A DNA stretch of 64,000 bases. It comes from Heliocidaris tuberculata (taxonomy: Eukaryota; Echinodermata; Echinoidea; Camarodonta; Echinometridae). Location: positions 33,415,277 to 33,479,276 of the forward strand of contig CM046845.1 in NCBI GenBank assembly GCA_025618425.1, written 5' to 3'. Below, piece after piece: positions 12,557 through 23,459 of this stretch (position 1 is its first letter; every line of letters starts with the position of its first letter). The notes under the pieces were generated by a model. That model saw nothing but the letters and a program-made list of their open reading frames with translations, had not been told where the DNA came from and did not search any database. Position numbers and translations under genes: made by a program.

Positions 12557-12580
12557 ACTCACTTTCTTTCTTTCTCTCTC
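12503..12580. repeat. C-run plus (CT)n/(CTTT)n microsatellite
   Basis: A C homopolymer at 12505-12516 is followed by CT repeats to 12553 and CACT/CTTT repeats. Confidence 0.9.
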
Positions 12581-13395
12581 TTGGAGGGAAGTATTGGTCA
12601 ACCAATGGGTACCAACCCCACCCTTCTATAGCAAATTATTCTGGCGACTTTTGAAGTACCTTGTGTCATTTCAGAGAAGTCACATGCGTCAAATTGGGTC
12701 AAATTACTTTGTGGTAAAAATACGATAACATAACGTTTAAAGTGAAATTGTTTAAAAAGCATACACAATAAGAATCGGTCATGACTTTGCAAGAAAATGT
12801 TGATTTAAGATCGCCCTTTATTTGTCCAGTTTCGGTTTTGTCCATTCAGTGATGCTAAATCTAGCAAAGAAAATGGGTACAAGGTACGGAGTCAGGAGAG
12901 ATTGTACAACATCATAATTCTAGTGTATATGGAATAGAATGAGGATTGAGGATTTGATCCCGTATGGGATGATCTAGTCGTAACCTGACTTGAATTCGAA
13001 TTTATGTCCTTCCTGTTTCAAGGCAAATTCCTCAACCAGTATAATATTGTGTCTTCTGTCTCATGAAATAAAGTATTGAATGGAATGCATAGAATGATCA
13101 TATATGAACTTATTTTGTGATGTCTTTGGTCATCACGGTTAAACCCATAAAATCGACCTATAAACACTTCAATAAGATGAATACTTTGTTGGGGTAGTAT
13201 TTATATGATCAAATGTTATTGACAATTTCGACAAACCCTTTCCAGAGAAAATGTAAGTTTTTCGTTGTTGATTGCTTTTTGGGGTAGGGGGTGGCATATA
13301 GAGGGCCCTTTGGGCCAATCAAACGGCAATATGCGGGTATAGGCTGGGATTCGTTTTCATTTATTAACAAGGTAATGGGTTAGATGTTTAGATCT

Positions 13396-13542
13396 GGGTC
13401 CCTTTTCATAAAACTTGTTATCAATAACAAGTTACAATAATTGTTATAAGCTACTGAAATCCTTGAATCTGATTGGCTGAAAGCAAATTTGTCATAGAAA
13501 TGGGGCAGTTGTTATTGATGAGAAGTTTTATGAAACAGGACT
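13396..13542. mobile_element. MITE with CATAAAACTT ends and central CCAAT box
   Basis: The left end GGGTCCCTTTTCATAAAACT pairs with the complement of the right end AAGTTTTATGAAACAGGACT. The arms contain the word TTGTTAT/ATAACAA several times in both orientations. CTGATTGGCTG (13469-13479) is at the centre. Length and layout match the elements at 553, 21369 and 29610, although the arm word differs. Confidence 0.75.
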
Positions 13543-14869
13543 TGATGGCTTCAGCTACTAGTATTCAACATTATAAAACAGTCCTGATATTAACAGTCAG
13601 CAACGGTTCATTATTTCGCCAATTACCTGCATGGGCAATATGATTGCAAGTTAATTTAAACAACTGACATAAATTCACATTCCTGACAATTTTAATGATA
13701 TTCCGTTTTTTGTATAGCATGTATCAGTTTACATCTAAGGTTAGGTGCATGGGAGTGCATGGGTCATAACAGAATGAATCAAATATGTAAACTCGGGGGA
13801 GATATTAGTCATAAAATCATATCATTTCGAAAAAGTTTTGGACAGACTGGACGATATTCAAAATTGCATTGACGTTCCTACTTTGGCCACGTCTCAGAAC
13901 TCGGTGAACCTTGTCTTATTTGCACAAAATATTGATTTATATTTTCTCGAGCAATGTCAAACACAACAACATGGGGAACCTCAAACAAACTTGAACTTCT
14001 TTGGTTTGGTGTAAGCCTTTATCGTACAATGGCTGGGGAAAGTGTAGCGACACGACAATGAGAAGAAGTGTAAAAGAATGAGTCTAATTTTGCATACCAG
14101 AATATAGCTATTGATGTACTGTATTTTAAATAATTACATCATGAACTCTTATATCATTGACATTACAACTTTGTTTACTCTGGAAATAAGAAAATTTGTG
14201 ATTTTTAAGCGAGTGTTTATTCAAATTCGATATCATGTTTGTTGATATATTTTAATAATGTAATGAAGATGTGGTATTTCATGCATCATTTACGATGAGT
14301 GAATAGCTGTCATACTAATGCTTAAAATAGCATGAAAAGATTGATCGCGTACCATAGTCTTGCTACATGGCAGTCAGCTTTTTCAGCGTCTTGTGTATCT
14401 TTGAATACTAGAAAATATTTATCGCAAGAATTAGGGAATTTATTTGTATATGCTAATTATTAGGGGCCTGTTATACATGAAAGCTTCGATTCGAACGCAA
14501 GTAACTAAAAAATATGAATTGGAAAAAAAAAACCTACGAAACCCCCTATGATTGTTTAGAGTTGCGTTTCGTCATAACTTATTTAAGAGCTAGGCCCAGG
14601 ATTTTATCAGAAGTATTTAATTCAATAACTTTATACGTGCGCTTTACTTTAACTTGAATGAATGGTAGGAAGTATTGTTATTAGTCTATGCCATGAAGAA
14701 TTTCTTCCCTTTCAGGAGGTTCTCCATTAATCCCGCCGCCCCTCCCCACCCTCTGCCGGGGCTTTCAAGTATATCGACCTTGTGCAGGGTTGGATCCAGG
14801 TTTTGTGTAAGGTTTTTGGAAAAGGGGGGCACCATGCCGACAAAAAATACAAGCCCCCCCCCAAAAAAA

Positions 14870-15058
14870 AAAAAGTTAATCACATTCTTTAGTTCAGGTC
14901 CCTTTTAGATAGAAAATTTGAAAAGGGGCCCCATTCCAACAATTTTTTCTTTTAAGTCTGTCATATTGATTTTAAAAGGGGCACAGGGCCGATTGTGTCG
15001 CCCTCCTCTAAATCCTTCACTTATCTTAATATTTTTACCCTTCTTTCCTTTCTATCAG
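14870..15058. other. Sequence before the last aquaporin exon
   Basis: C- and A-runs at 14856-14874, then unremarkable intron with a pyrimidine-rich tract (about 15030-15056) serving the acceptor CAG at 15056-15058. Confidence 0.6.
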
Positions 15059-15244
15059 GTTTACTGGGTTGGACCAATGGTCGGCGGTCTCCTTGGAGCA
15101 ATATGCTACGATTACATCCTGGATCCTAATGTCAGCGTCAAACGACTTCGACGATGCGCTACGTTCGAGTACGGTGACGAGGACGACTATACGACATCGG
15201 ATGAGCTGAACCTCAATGCCATGCAGACTGGAGAAACCAAGTAG
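15059..15244 (+). CDS. Aquaporin, last coding exon
   Basis: This exon encodes 61 residues and a TAG stop. VYWVGPMVGGLLGAICYDYI is the sixth transmembrane helix, with the WVGP motif that in aquaporins directly follows the HW at the end of the preceding exon. The cytoplasmic tail follows: basic KRLRR, then an acidic, Ser/Thr/Tyr-rich stretch (GDEDDY, TTSDEL). The phase-0 join to 12317 is exact. The helix sequence and tail are typical of AQP1/4-like channels. The tail has no motif that I can assign. The Ser/Thr residues could be phosphorylation sites, but that is inference. Confidence 0.95.
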   Translation, partial: VYWVGPMVGGLLGAICYDYILDPNVSVKRLRRCATFEYGDEDDYTTSDELNLNAMQTGETK

Positions 15245-16500
15245 ATGACGTCATACCTCCCACCATGGATTGTGATGACGTACATAATATAAAACAAAAT
15301 GGCGACCTTCATTCTCCCATCGTGATCCACTTGTAGCAGACATTTCATCATTTTCATATATCAAAGATACACATGTATATCCCTTTCTTCGTGCATGCCA
15401 AAGCTAGAAATTAAATGGATATTGGACACATCGAATGAAGGAATGATTGCACTTGGAAATTTCAAATAAGAAATCACTTTGGAGGGATATCGTTCAGTTT
15501 TTACATTTTGGCTACATAATATTGTTTATCATTTTCACTGTTCGAATCTACTAATATTTGGTGTAATTTACATTCATTGAAAATTATTAACAATATGTGT
15601 TTTTATGAGAATCATAAATTTGATACAGATTATGATGCATGTATATTCATATATAACAAATAACTAATTCAAACATATTGAAATTCTGACTTGTTTGGCA
15701 GTGGTTCACTAATAAACGATGAAAGACTGGTGTGGGTGACCGTACGAAAACCAAAAAAAAAAGAAGAAGTTTATAAAATCTGCAGTGTGTGTAAAACTGC
15801 CCGGATTATAGGCTATGTAATTGTCTCGGAAGTATTCCTATCAAATAGGCATATTTTTGTAGTGATGTTTGATTTAGTTGTGTAGATTTCTAGTCAACTA
15901 TTTTGTAACAGTTGCATGAAAAGTACAATCGTTGCTTGATATTAACAAAAAATGATAAATCGATCTAGATAGTAAAGAATCCGTTGTGATTAGATGTTGC
16001 AGCCTTTGCAATTGATCTCAGTAATACAAGTTCTATGCAACCTAAAAATGATCATCCCATCGATAGTATAAAAAAAAAATAAGCTCACCTCATCTTATTT
16101 TGATATTTGAAACACTTTTTTTCTTACATTCTGATTTATTCTACTCATCAAAGTCACTGGTTGTTGTGTGAATACAAATCTATATGCATGTATTACCATT
16201 ATCATCAACAAAACACTGTTTGCATGGTTTTGACCATCCATTTGCATTGTGCTTGTATTCGGTAAACATTTGCTTCCTTCAAAAGTTGTAAATAGTATAT
16301 GAATATTTTATACCCTATATGATATCCTTGTAACTTTACATTATTCTCTTTTAGCATCATTAGAGGCATTTTTCTTGTATACTTGCTGAAATTGTATTAA
16401 CACCTGAAAATGATAACATTTCGTACTGTTTGTATATCTCCTGTTTGAAGCTCACGTTTTTGAGAATTATACATTATATGAAATAAATTTTGATAACCTA
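15245..16500 (+). other. Probable aquaporin 3' UTR with poly(A) signal
   Basis: AT-rich, frame-free sequence follows the TAG. The clearest AATAAA is at 16482-16487, which would give a UTR of about 1.25 kb. The exact end cannot be set from sequence alone; other AT-rich variants occur earlier. Confidence 0.55.
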
Positions 16501-16597
16501 TATTATTACGGTCGCCTCTATTTGAATAAGCAGTTTCATGTTTGGTTGAAGAGAAAGGGAGAGAGAGAGGGGGGAGAGAGAAAGAGAGGGTGCGAGG

Positions 16598-16834
16598 CAG
16601 TGGTGTAGCGTGAGTCTAGCCATTAAGGGGGCACTAGAATCATGGGGGGGGCACGGTCTTACTCGGAAAACTCAATGCGACTTTACGAGGGTCACTGATT
16701 GGGGGAGGGTGCGGGAATGGGACCTTTCGTCTTCTTTTTCTCTCTGTTTCTCTTTTTCTTTTCTTTTTTTTTTTTTCCTTTTTACCATTCGATTGGGGGC
16801 ACGTGCTCCCCGTGCCCCTGTAGCTACGCCACTG
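16598..16834. mobile_element. CAGTGGTGTAGC MITE, relative of the 6575 element
   Basis: The element starts CAGTGGTGTAGCG and ends GTAGCTACGCCACTG, near-perfect inverted ends. The interior resembles the 6575-6822 element: a GGGGGCAC motif near both ends, a G-run, a line matching TTACTCGG..AATGCGA, and a CT/T-rich right half. The flanking GTGCGAGG and GAGAGAGG are at best a decayed 8-bp duplication in GA-rich surroundings. Confidence 0.85.
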
Positions 16835-19324
16835 GAGAGAGGAAATAGACAGATTATAAGAGGCAATGATAAAGGGGATAATAGGTAAGGAATTCATAAG
16901 GAAATTGATAATTATAAGTAGATAGGGAAGACAAGGCAAAATAAAATCAATGCAAAAAAATACAAAATTAATAAAAGTATTAAACATAAAAATATATACT
17001 TCCTTGTCTTGCATTTGTGGTAGTGAAAGTACACTAATGAGATTTAAACTTATTAAAAATGAAAGATGGAGAGAGAGAGAGAGACATAAAATCATAAGAA
17101 TTATGTATGTATATTTTGGAAAATTCTATGTAAAAGGTATGTAAGTTTGGTATAAGTTTATGGGTTCATAAAAGGTGACATAAAAACAGATGTTTTGAAA
17201 AAAGTCGAAGTAAAAAAGGAAAAAAAAAAGTATCAATAAAAATAGAGAAGGAAATCCAACCGTATCCATTACAAGTGTAAGAGTTTGATAAACCCACCAC
17301 AGTCAAATAAACAGACGGAAAGAGAGACTTGGGTAACCAATTCAGAAATCTATTTCATAACTATTTTCATGAAAAAATACACTTACTATAGAGAACGTGA
17401 CATGATTTATTGCCTTTCTGTTACAATCTGATATGAAAACAATCAGCTTTTCTAAATCTTGTAGGTGTATCCCCATTGAGGTTTAATAAGTTTCTAATTC
17501 CTCTTTCTTGTTTTAATTGGGTTTTAGAACTTGAGATCATGAGTTCGATGATTTATTCTTATTTTTTATAAATTATAGTTAATGTCCTTTGAAATGTACA
17601 AGGCGAAAGGATGCATTGTGGAGAAAATACATGCATAGGTTAAAGGGTGCAGGGAGGATTAGACAAAATTGTTCATATACACCGATTTATAACTCAGATT
17701 GTCAAAGATACTCATCATATTTAGCACATGAAATGAATAAGATATAACGGCAATCTACAATAACTAATTAAGTACATTAAATACATGTAATGCAAGTCTT
17801 TGATCAAAATTGTCTTTACACATACATCCTGCTCCGTTCGGAGTTCAACCTATTCATGAAATTTATGACGACAAATAAGTGGATAACGAATATGAGAATT
17901 TCTATAATTATTCAAATAATCGTCGATAACTAATTTTCATGACACAGCCGTTTTGAAAATACACCCTTTATTAGTTGAAAGTGGTATAAAATCACTTAGA
18001 TATGTTTAAGAATTATACGTATTCAATTGGGAATGTTCAGTGTAAAATCATCTTTGTAAAAACGATACTGCCTCTAATGACCATGTCCCATTCAGCTTTG
18101 GTATTTCATCGCTTTATCGCAGTGTACCATGACATGGGCGTACAGGCACAAGGGGCTGACGTATATCTATCCCGAATGGTAATTTTCGTTTCTCCCCCCC
18201 CCCCCAACCGGCTCTCCTACCCCCCTCCCCTACACTACCCGCTCTGTAAGCCTCTGTGTTATACACACATCAGTCTAAGAGCGTAGAAATGTTAGATTTT
18301 CATCATAACAAGGAACTTTTAAAGATGCCTTACACGTTTTGTTCTGAAATTTCAATTCAATCAAGTCTGTGTCTTTCCTTGCAAGGTTGAAGATTATTGC
18401 AAAAGTCCCATCCTACGCCCCTACGGATCCGGGAAAATATAGTGTAAAACATTCGAACATGACGCGACGCGGCTGATAAGTAAGTACTCAGTGAGACGGG
18501 CGGCACCGGGAATTTAAAAGGAATTGTCAGACTGGAGGGGGAAATATGTTTGGGACATTTTTCCCCCTTTCGATCGAGCCAGAGCAGCAGAAGAGATTAA
18601 TTTTCAAGGCCTCAAAATAGAGAGAGAAATGTATTTTTAAAACAAGGGATGATTCATCTAACAAAACTTTCCCATAGACTTTTGTACAGGAACTGATGGG
18701 GGGGGGGGGGTACCCCAATGTGCTCCCTTGTACTGCCTCCTGATATTGAAGAATTGTAATTGGATATCAAGGAAGACGGAAAAGTGTGGATGAGAGAAAA
18801 ACATATTGCGCAATCAAGAAAGGGGCATGGTACTGGATGAAGAGCTTTAATGATCATTAAGAAACCGCAATAATGTGAAGAATATTATATGTTCCATTAG
18901 TGCTAGAAAAAGGAAAAAATATAAAATAATAGAGCTTACAGCATACAAGACGCTATTGATACTCACTGGTGAGAGGGGGCGGGAGGAAGGGGGACTATAG
19001 CTTCCTGAGAAATTTGAAATGATCGATATTCGGTCAATCATGACATTATTTATCTATTTATTTATTGTTGATATTTAGACAGGGTGACTCATTATCACCA
19101 ATAATGGTGGCCTTCAATGAGGCCCTGATAACAACACTAAGTAACAGTATAATAGTCAATAAAAATAATGAATATAAACTCATAACAGCAACAAAAAAAT
19201 ACTAAAGAACATAATATGTAATTTTTTTAAAAGTATTTGGCATCCTCGTAATAATTTTTTTTTGGGGGGGGGGGATTCAAGAAAATGCTGCTAAACATTT
19301 TTAACATCTTAATATATCATTATA
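16835..19324. other. Gene-free stretch with a possible LINE tail
   Basis: No exon recognised. C- and G-runs lie at 18194-18205 and 18699-18710. A TTTATTTATTTATT segment at about 19049-19065, followed by moderately complex sequence, looks like the inverted 3' tail of a LINE. Low confidence for that part. Confidence 0.4.
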
Positions 19325-20320
19325 CAGTGCGTCCAAGAAAAAAATAAACAGTTGAAAAAATTCTCCCCAAATAAATGTTTCAAAATATTTTAAGAAATTT
19401 TTTATACCAGTGGATAGCTTAGGGTTTCTTCTATCAAATGACACCAAAATATCTCACAATATTTTACGCTTGAGTGAGCAAAGGCCAATAATGAGAAAGA
19501 GTGCAAAATCCAGTCTTGACAAGAATTGATATTAGCTCTGGCTGTATCAGCCGAGCTGAGAGTCATGTGAAGGCTTAGAAATTTCCATATTCTGATCAAT
19601 ATTTTTAAAGGCAATTTGTTCTCTGTATATCCTTACACATCCCATCAATATTTTATGCTTGAGTTAGTAATTAACTACTTTCCTGGATATGTTACGTTTG
19701 GTGAGTCTTTTAATTTCATCTAGCTTGCTTACTCAACCATAAAGTTTTGATGGGATATATCAGGAAATACATTGAATAAAGTCTACTCTTTCATAAATAG
19801 TCTTTCAATGATCAGAATATAAAATTTCGAAGTCTTTTCATGAATATCAACTTGGCCCATACCAGCCAGAACAACAACAAACATTTGTCAAGAATGAATT
19901 TTGCACCATTTCACAAAAGTGGCTCTTGCTCACTCAAGCATAAAATATTGTGAGATATCTTAGTGTCATTTGATAGAAGAGATCATAAGCTAACCACAGG
20001 TATGAAATTTTCCAGAAAATATTTTGAGATATTTAATTGGGGAGACTTTTTCCAACTGTCAATTTCAAACGGTTCTCAACTTTGTTGATACCATCCAGAA
20101 TAAATACCAATTCTTGTCGAATCTGAATTTTGCACCCTTTCACAAAAGTGGTTTGAGATCACTGAAGCGTAATAACTAGTCAGATGTTTTTTTGTGTTAT
20201 TGTACAGGAGGGACCCTCAGCTATCTACAAGAATTAAAATATATTGAAAATATTCAGAAATATTTATCTGGGGAGACTTTTTCCAACTGTTTACTCTTTG
20301 GGGGGGGGGGGGACGCACTG
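19325..20320. mobile_element. Long inverted-repeat element, CAGTGCGTCC ends, TA flanks
   Basis: The left end CAGTGCGTCC is preceded by TA. The right end GGACGCACTG is followed by TA. This fits Tc1/mariner target choice. The arms share inverted segments such as AAACAGTTGAAAAA/TTTTTCCAACTGTTT and CTCACAATATTTTACGCTTGAGTGAGC with its complement at about 19931-19960. Several copies of these words occur as internal repeats. About 1 kb, no transposase frame seen, so non-autonomous. Confidence 0.85.
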
Positions 20321-21025
20321 TATGTATAGACGGTAATTAGTTTTAAATCCAGTGAAAAGTATACATGTATACTGTATATTAGACATTTTAAAAGGCATCA
20401 TGTAATTTTGAAAGTTCATAAGCAAAGGATTATTTATTTACCATTGACCATTATTCGGGGAGAGAGCTGGTCTCTTCATAATTTTCCATAATATACATGA
20501 CGAAATGACATAAGTATGCAGTAAAACAAAACATGCATCGCCGATGGCTATCCTCACTATAAAAACCCCTCTAAATTCCTCCTCGTTCGCTCTGCTCGCG
20601 GTATGAGGTATGGGGATGGATGTGGGGTAGAGGGAGAGGTGACAGAGAATGCGAGAAGCAGTCTGAGGAATAATGACAAAAATTGTGTAAAATGATGTGA
20701 ATTGGGCCTAAGTGGCAAATCATATTAAAGTGAGTAGCGGACTGATTATTAGTTTCATGACAATATTACATAAAGCATAGATGACTCCTGGTTTGTTCTA
20801 CACATCAACAGTTGAAGTTGAATGTATACCCTATACCCCATACACGTCTTATTTATTATTTTATCTTCTTTTTTTAAAGAAAGTTCTAGGGTTGTTAAAA
20901 GTCACGAATGTTCTGTTCGTGCTGCTGTATGTTTGTTTAGACAGACAAAGAAGAATACAGTTGAAGAGCTGAGAATAAAAATCCATCGTACACATCACCA
21001 TGGTTGCAGATCATGACAGTCACGA
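20321..21025. other. Gene-free stretch
   Basis: No exon, RNA gene or clear repeat recognised. Confidence 0.45.
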
Positions 21026-21347
21026 CAGTGGCGAAGCGCGGGACGGCTCGGAGGGCTCCCCTTGACTGGCAACAAAAATACATCTAACTGAAACTAAAGG
21101 ATCAATGCGCGCGAAAAATAAAGGGCTCTGGTTGATTCTTGCGGTTTGCCGTGGTGAGTGCAAGACGAAAAACTTCAGTATGTCTCTTTTCAACGCTATT
21201 CTTCGATTCTGTATCACCAAGAACCTCTTTTTTTTTTTTTCTTCAATGTATTGAGAGAGAGAGAGAGAGACAAAAAAAACATAGTGAGATTGCCCCCTCG
21301 CAAGAATGGAATCACGCGGCCTATAATTATATAGCTATACGCCACTG
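21026..21347. mobile_element. Possible CAGTGGCG-type MITE
   Basis: CAGTGGCGAAGCG on the left and the inverted ATACGCCACTG on the right resemble the ends of the 6575 and 52149 elements, at a distance of about 320 bp. A (GA)n run lies at 21253-21270. No target-site duplication was found, so this is tentative. Confidence 0.45.
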
Positions 21348-21368
21348 GATCCTAGAATTCTACATCCA

Positions 21369-21515
21369 GGGGCCCGTTGCACAAAACTTGCGTTTGAACG
21401 CAACTCGGAAAAATCAAACGCAACTTTGTTTTCAGCCAATCAGGAGTGCGCATTTAGGACTTGCGTTTGATTTTTAGGAGTTGCGATTAAACGCAAGTTT
21501 TGTGCAACGGGCCCC
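21369..21515. mobile_element. 147-bp MITE with GGGGCCCGTT ends (copy B)
   Basis: Same length and same layout as the 553-699 copy, with more intact ends: GGGGCCCGTTGCACAAAACT and its inverted counterpart. CAGCCAATCAG lies at the centre (21433-21443). The arms carry the TTGCGTT/AACGCAA word. Confidence 0.9.
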
Positions 21516-22044
21516 AGAAGACATAACTAAGTTTCATATTTCTAGACCATTCTATTTATGATCATTCATTCGTGTCTTGGGGGAGCATTCGATGGCTATC
21601 TCTAAGAGTTTGGTGATTTTATTACAAACAAAAGTGACAGTCACATATCAAATCCTTTTTACAGAGAATAATCGGATACGAGTTCCACATACCTTATTGA
21701 GAAGAAAATACAACAACAAAGCCCCTTCTTTTTGGCATATTGTTTTGTGATTGTCCCTCGGATACGACATCAATTAAGTTGGACCCGGCCCTCGATTGCT
21801 ACAGGACCTTTCACATCTTTCATTCCATACAAAAAAAAATTGAATTAAATCAATAAAACAATCATGTTATTAAATCACTTGCTCATTTAATAAATCGATA
21901 CTTTGTCAACTTTTTTCTTCACACTGTATTAAGGGGAAGGGTGATAAAGCCGGGGAGATCACCATCAGTTATGCTTACAGGTGATGGTGTATGATGCTGG
22001 TTGCATTGATATTCTACTGGGCAGTGGTCATCATTAACATGATA

Positions 22045-22046
<2 letters not shown>

Positions 22047-22097
<51 letters not shown>

Positions 22098-22098
22098 G
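22047..22098. repeat. (CT)n microsatellite
   Basis: Nearly pure CT dinucleotide tract with one TTT interruption. Confidence 0.95.
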
Positions 22099-22729
22099 TG
22101 ACCGATTGTCAGAAACACTGAAATAGAAGTTGGAATGATGTAGGAAAATAATGAGAACAAAAAGGGAAAAAGCAAAATTCACTTAGTAATGAACTTTGAT
22201 TATCCAAAAGCTATACAAGGTGTTGCGAGACAAAAATAAGATTCCAATGGTTGATGAAGTAGACAAAAAGAGAAATAAATGCCTAAGAAGAACATCAATA
22301 CATGATAGAAAAGGGAAAGAATATCAATACAACCTGCTATGCTTCTACAGCACATTGGGCTGCCGAGATACATCACACCCCCACCCCTGATCTCGGGTTC
22401 ATAAATTTCTGGATACACCACTGGTAGTCCTAGAAAACAGAATTTTGATGAATGGAACAAATGTTTCTGTGATGTTCGAGAAAGCCTTCTATCAATCACA
22501 ATGTTTGTGGTAATCAAAGTGCAAATGTTCTTGGAATAAAGGATGTTTTTATCTTCTTAGCGAAAGTGAACTGAGGGTATTATTGTATTATCATTTCGTC
22601 GCAGTCAGTGGTTGAATTGTCAAAGATTTACAACACAAGGGTTTGGAGATCATTTCAAGAAGACTTTATGAATTGCGATAGGTGTAGTTTGGGAAGTTTC
22701 CAAAGGTGTACCTTATAGAGTAAGGTAAA

Positions 22730-22830
22730 AAAAAAAAAAAATCAACAAAATTATTCAGCTTCCCATTTTCTCACGTTCTCTCTTTCCATACCTCTCCTCC
22801 CTTTATACATATATATATATATAAATCCCT
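22730..22830. repeat. A-run and (AT)n patch
   Basis: An A homopolymer ends at 22741. An ATATAT run is at about 22806-22822. Confidence 0.8.
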
Positions 22831-22904
22831 TTGTATATCTATTGTATACTAGTATATATTTTGCAGACTATAATCGAGAGCTCAACACACTATCACTATC
22901 AATG

Positions 22905-23238
22905 ATGATGGCGATGAGGGAGATGATGATGATGATGATGGTGTTGGTAGTGGTGGTGGTGGCAATGATGATGATGGTTAAGATGATGATGATGGTTACG
23001 ATGATGATGGTTACGATGATGATGGTTACGATGATGATGGTTACGATGATGATGGTTACAATGATGATGAAGATGACGATGATGATGATGATGACAATGA
23101 TAATGGTGATGGTGATGATGATGAAGATGGTGATGGTTACGATGATGATAATGATGTTGATGACAGTGGTGGTAATGTTGATGATGGTGATGATGGGGGA
23201 GAGGGTTGATAATGATGGTGATGATGATGATGATGATG

Positions 23239-23277
<39 letters not shown>

Positions 23278-23280
23278 ATG
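22905..23280. repeat. (GATGATGGT)n minisatellite with GATGGTTAC units and (AT)n end
   Basis: GAT/GGT units include a regular run in which GATGATGGTTAC recurs about every 15 bases (22983-23060). An AT run (about 23241-23274) closes the array. Methionine- or histidine-rich frames here are repeat translations. Confidence 0.92.
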
Positions 23281-23459
23281 ATGAAGATCAGTGGCATAGC
23301 ATGGGTCCTGTCATTGCAATGTCACTGGTGTCATTTAGGGGCACTGTCTTTCTAGGTCCATCATATGAGGGGAGGGGTCTCATCACGATGAAAATGGCAG
23401 TAACACTGTATTCATTGCAGAAATGCTACTCCAATGAAAAATACACAAGAAGCAAGTAT

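Larger units (their letters stand above)
12318..15058 (+). other. Aquaporin intron
   Basis: Intron of 2741 bp, GTAAGC...TATCAG, phase 0. It contains C-runs and a (CT)n tract at 12503-12553, a CCAAT-centred MITE at 13396-13542, and a possible half of another MITE near 14463. No further exon was recognised. Confidence 0.85.

Noticed and set aside
14675..15058. Upstream extension of the last aquaporin exon through an open frame
   Set aside because: The frame passes through low-complexity intron. A clear pyrimidine tract and CAG acceptor at 15058 plus the conserved HW/VYW junction set the exon start.
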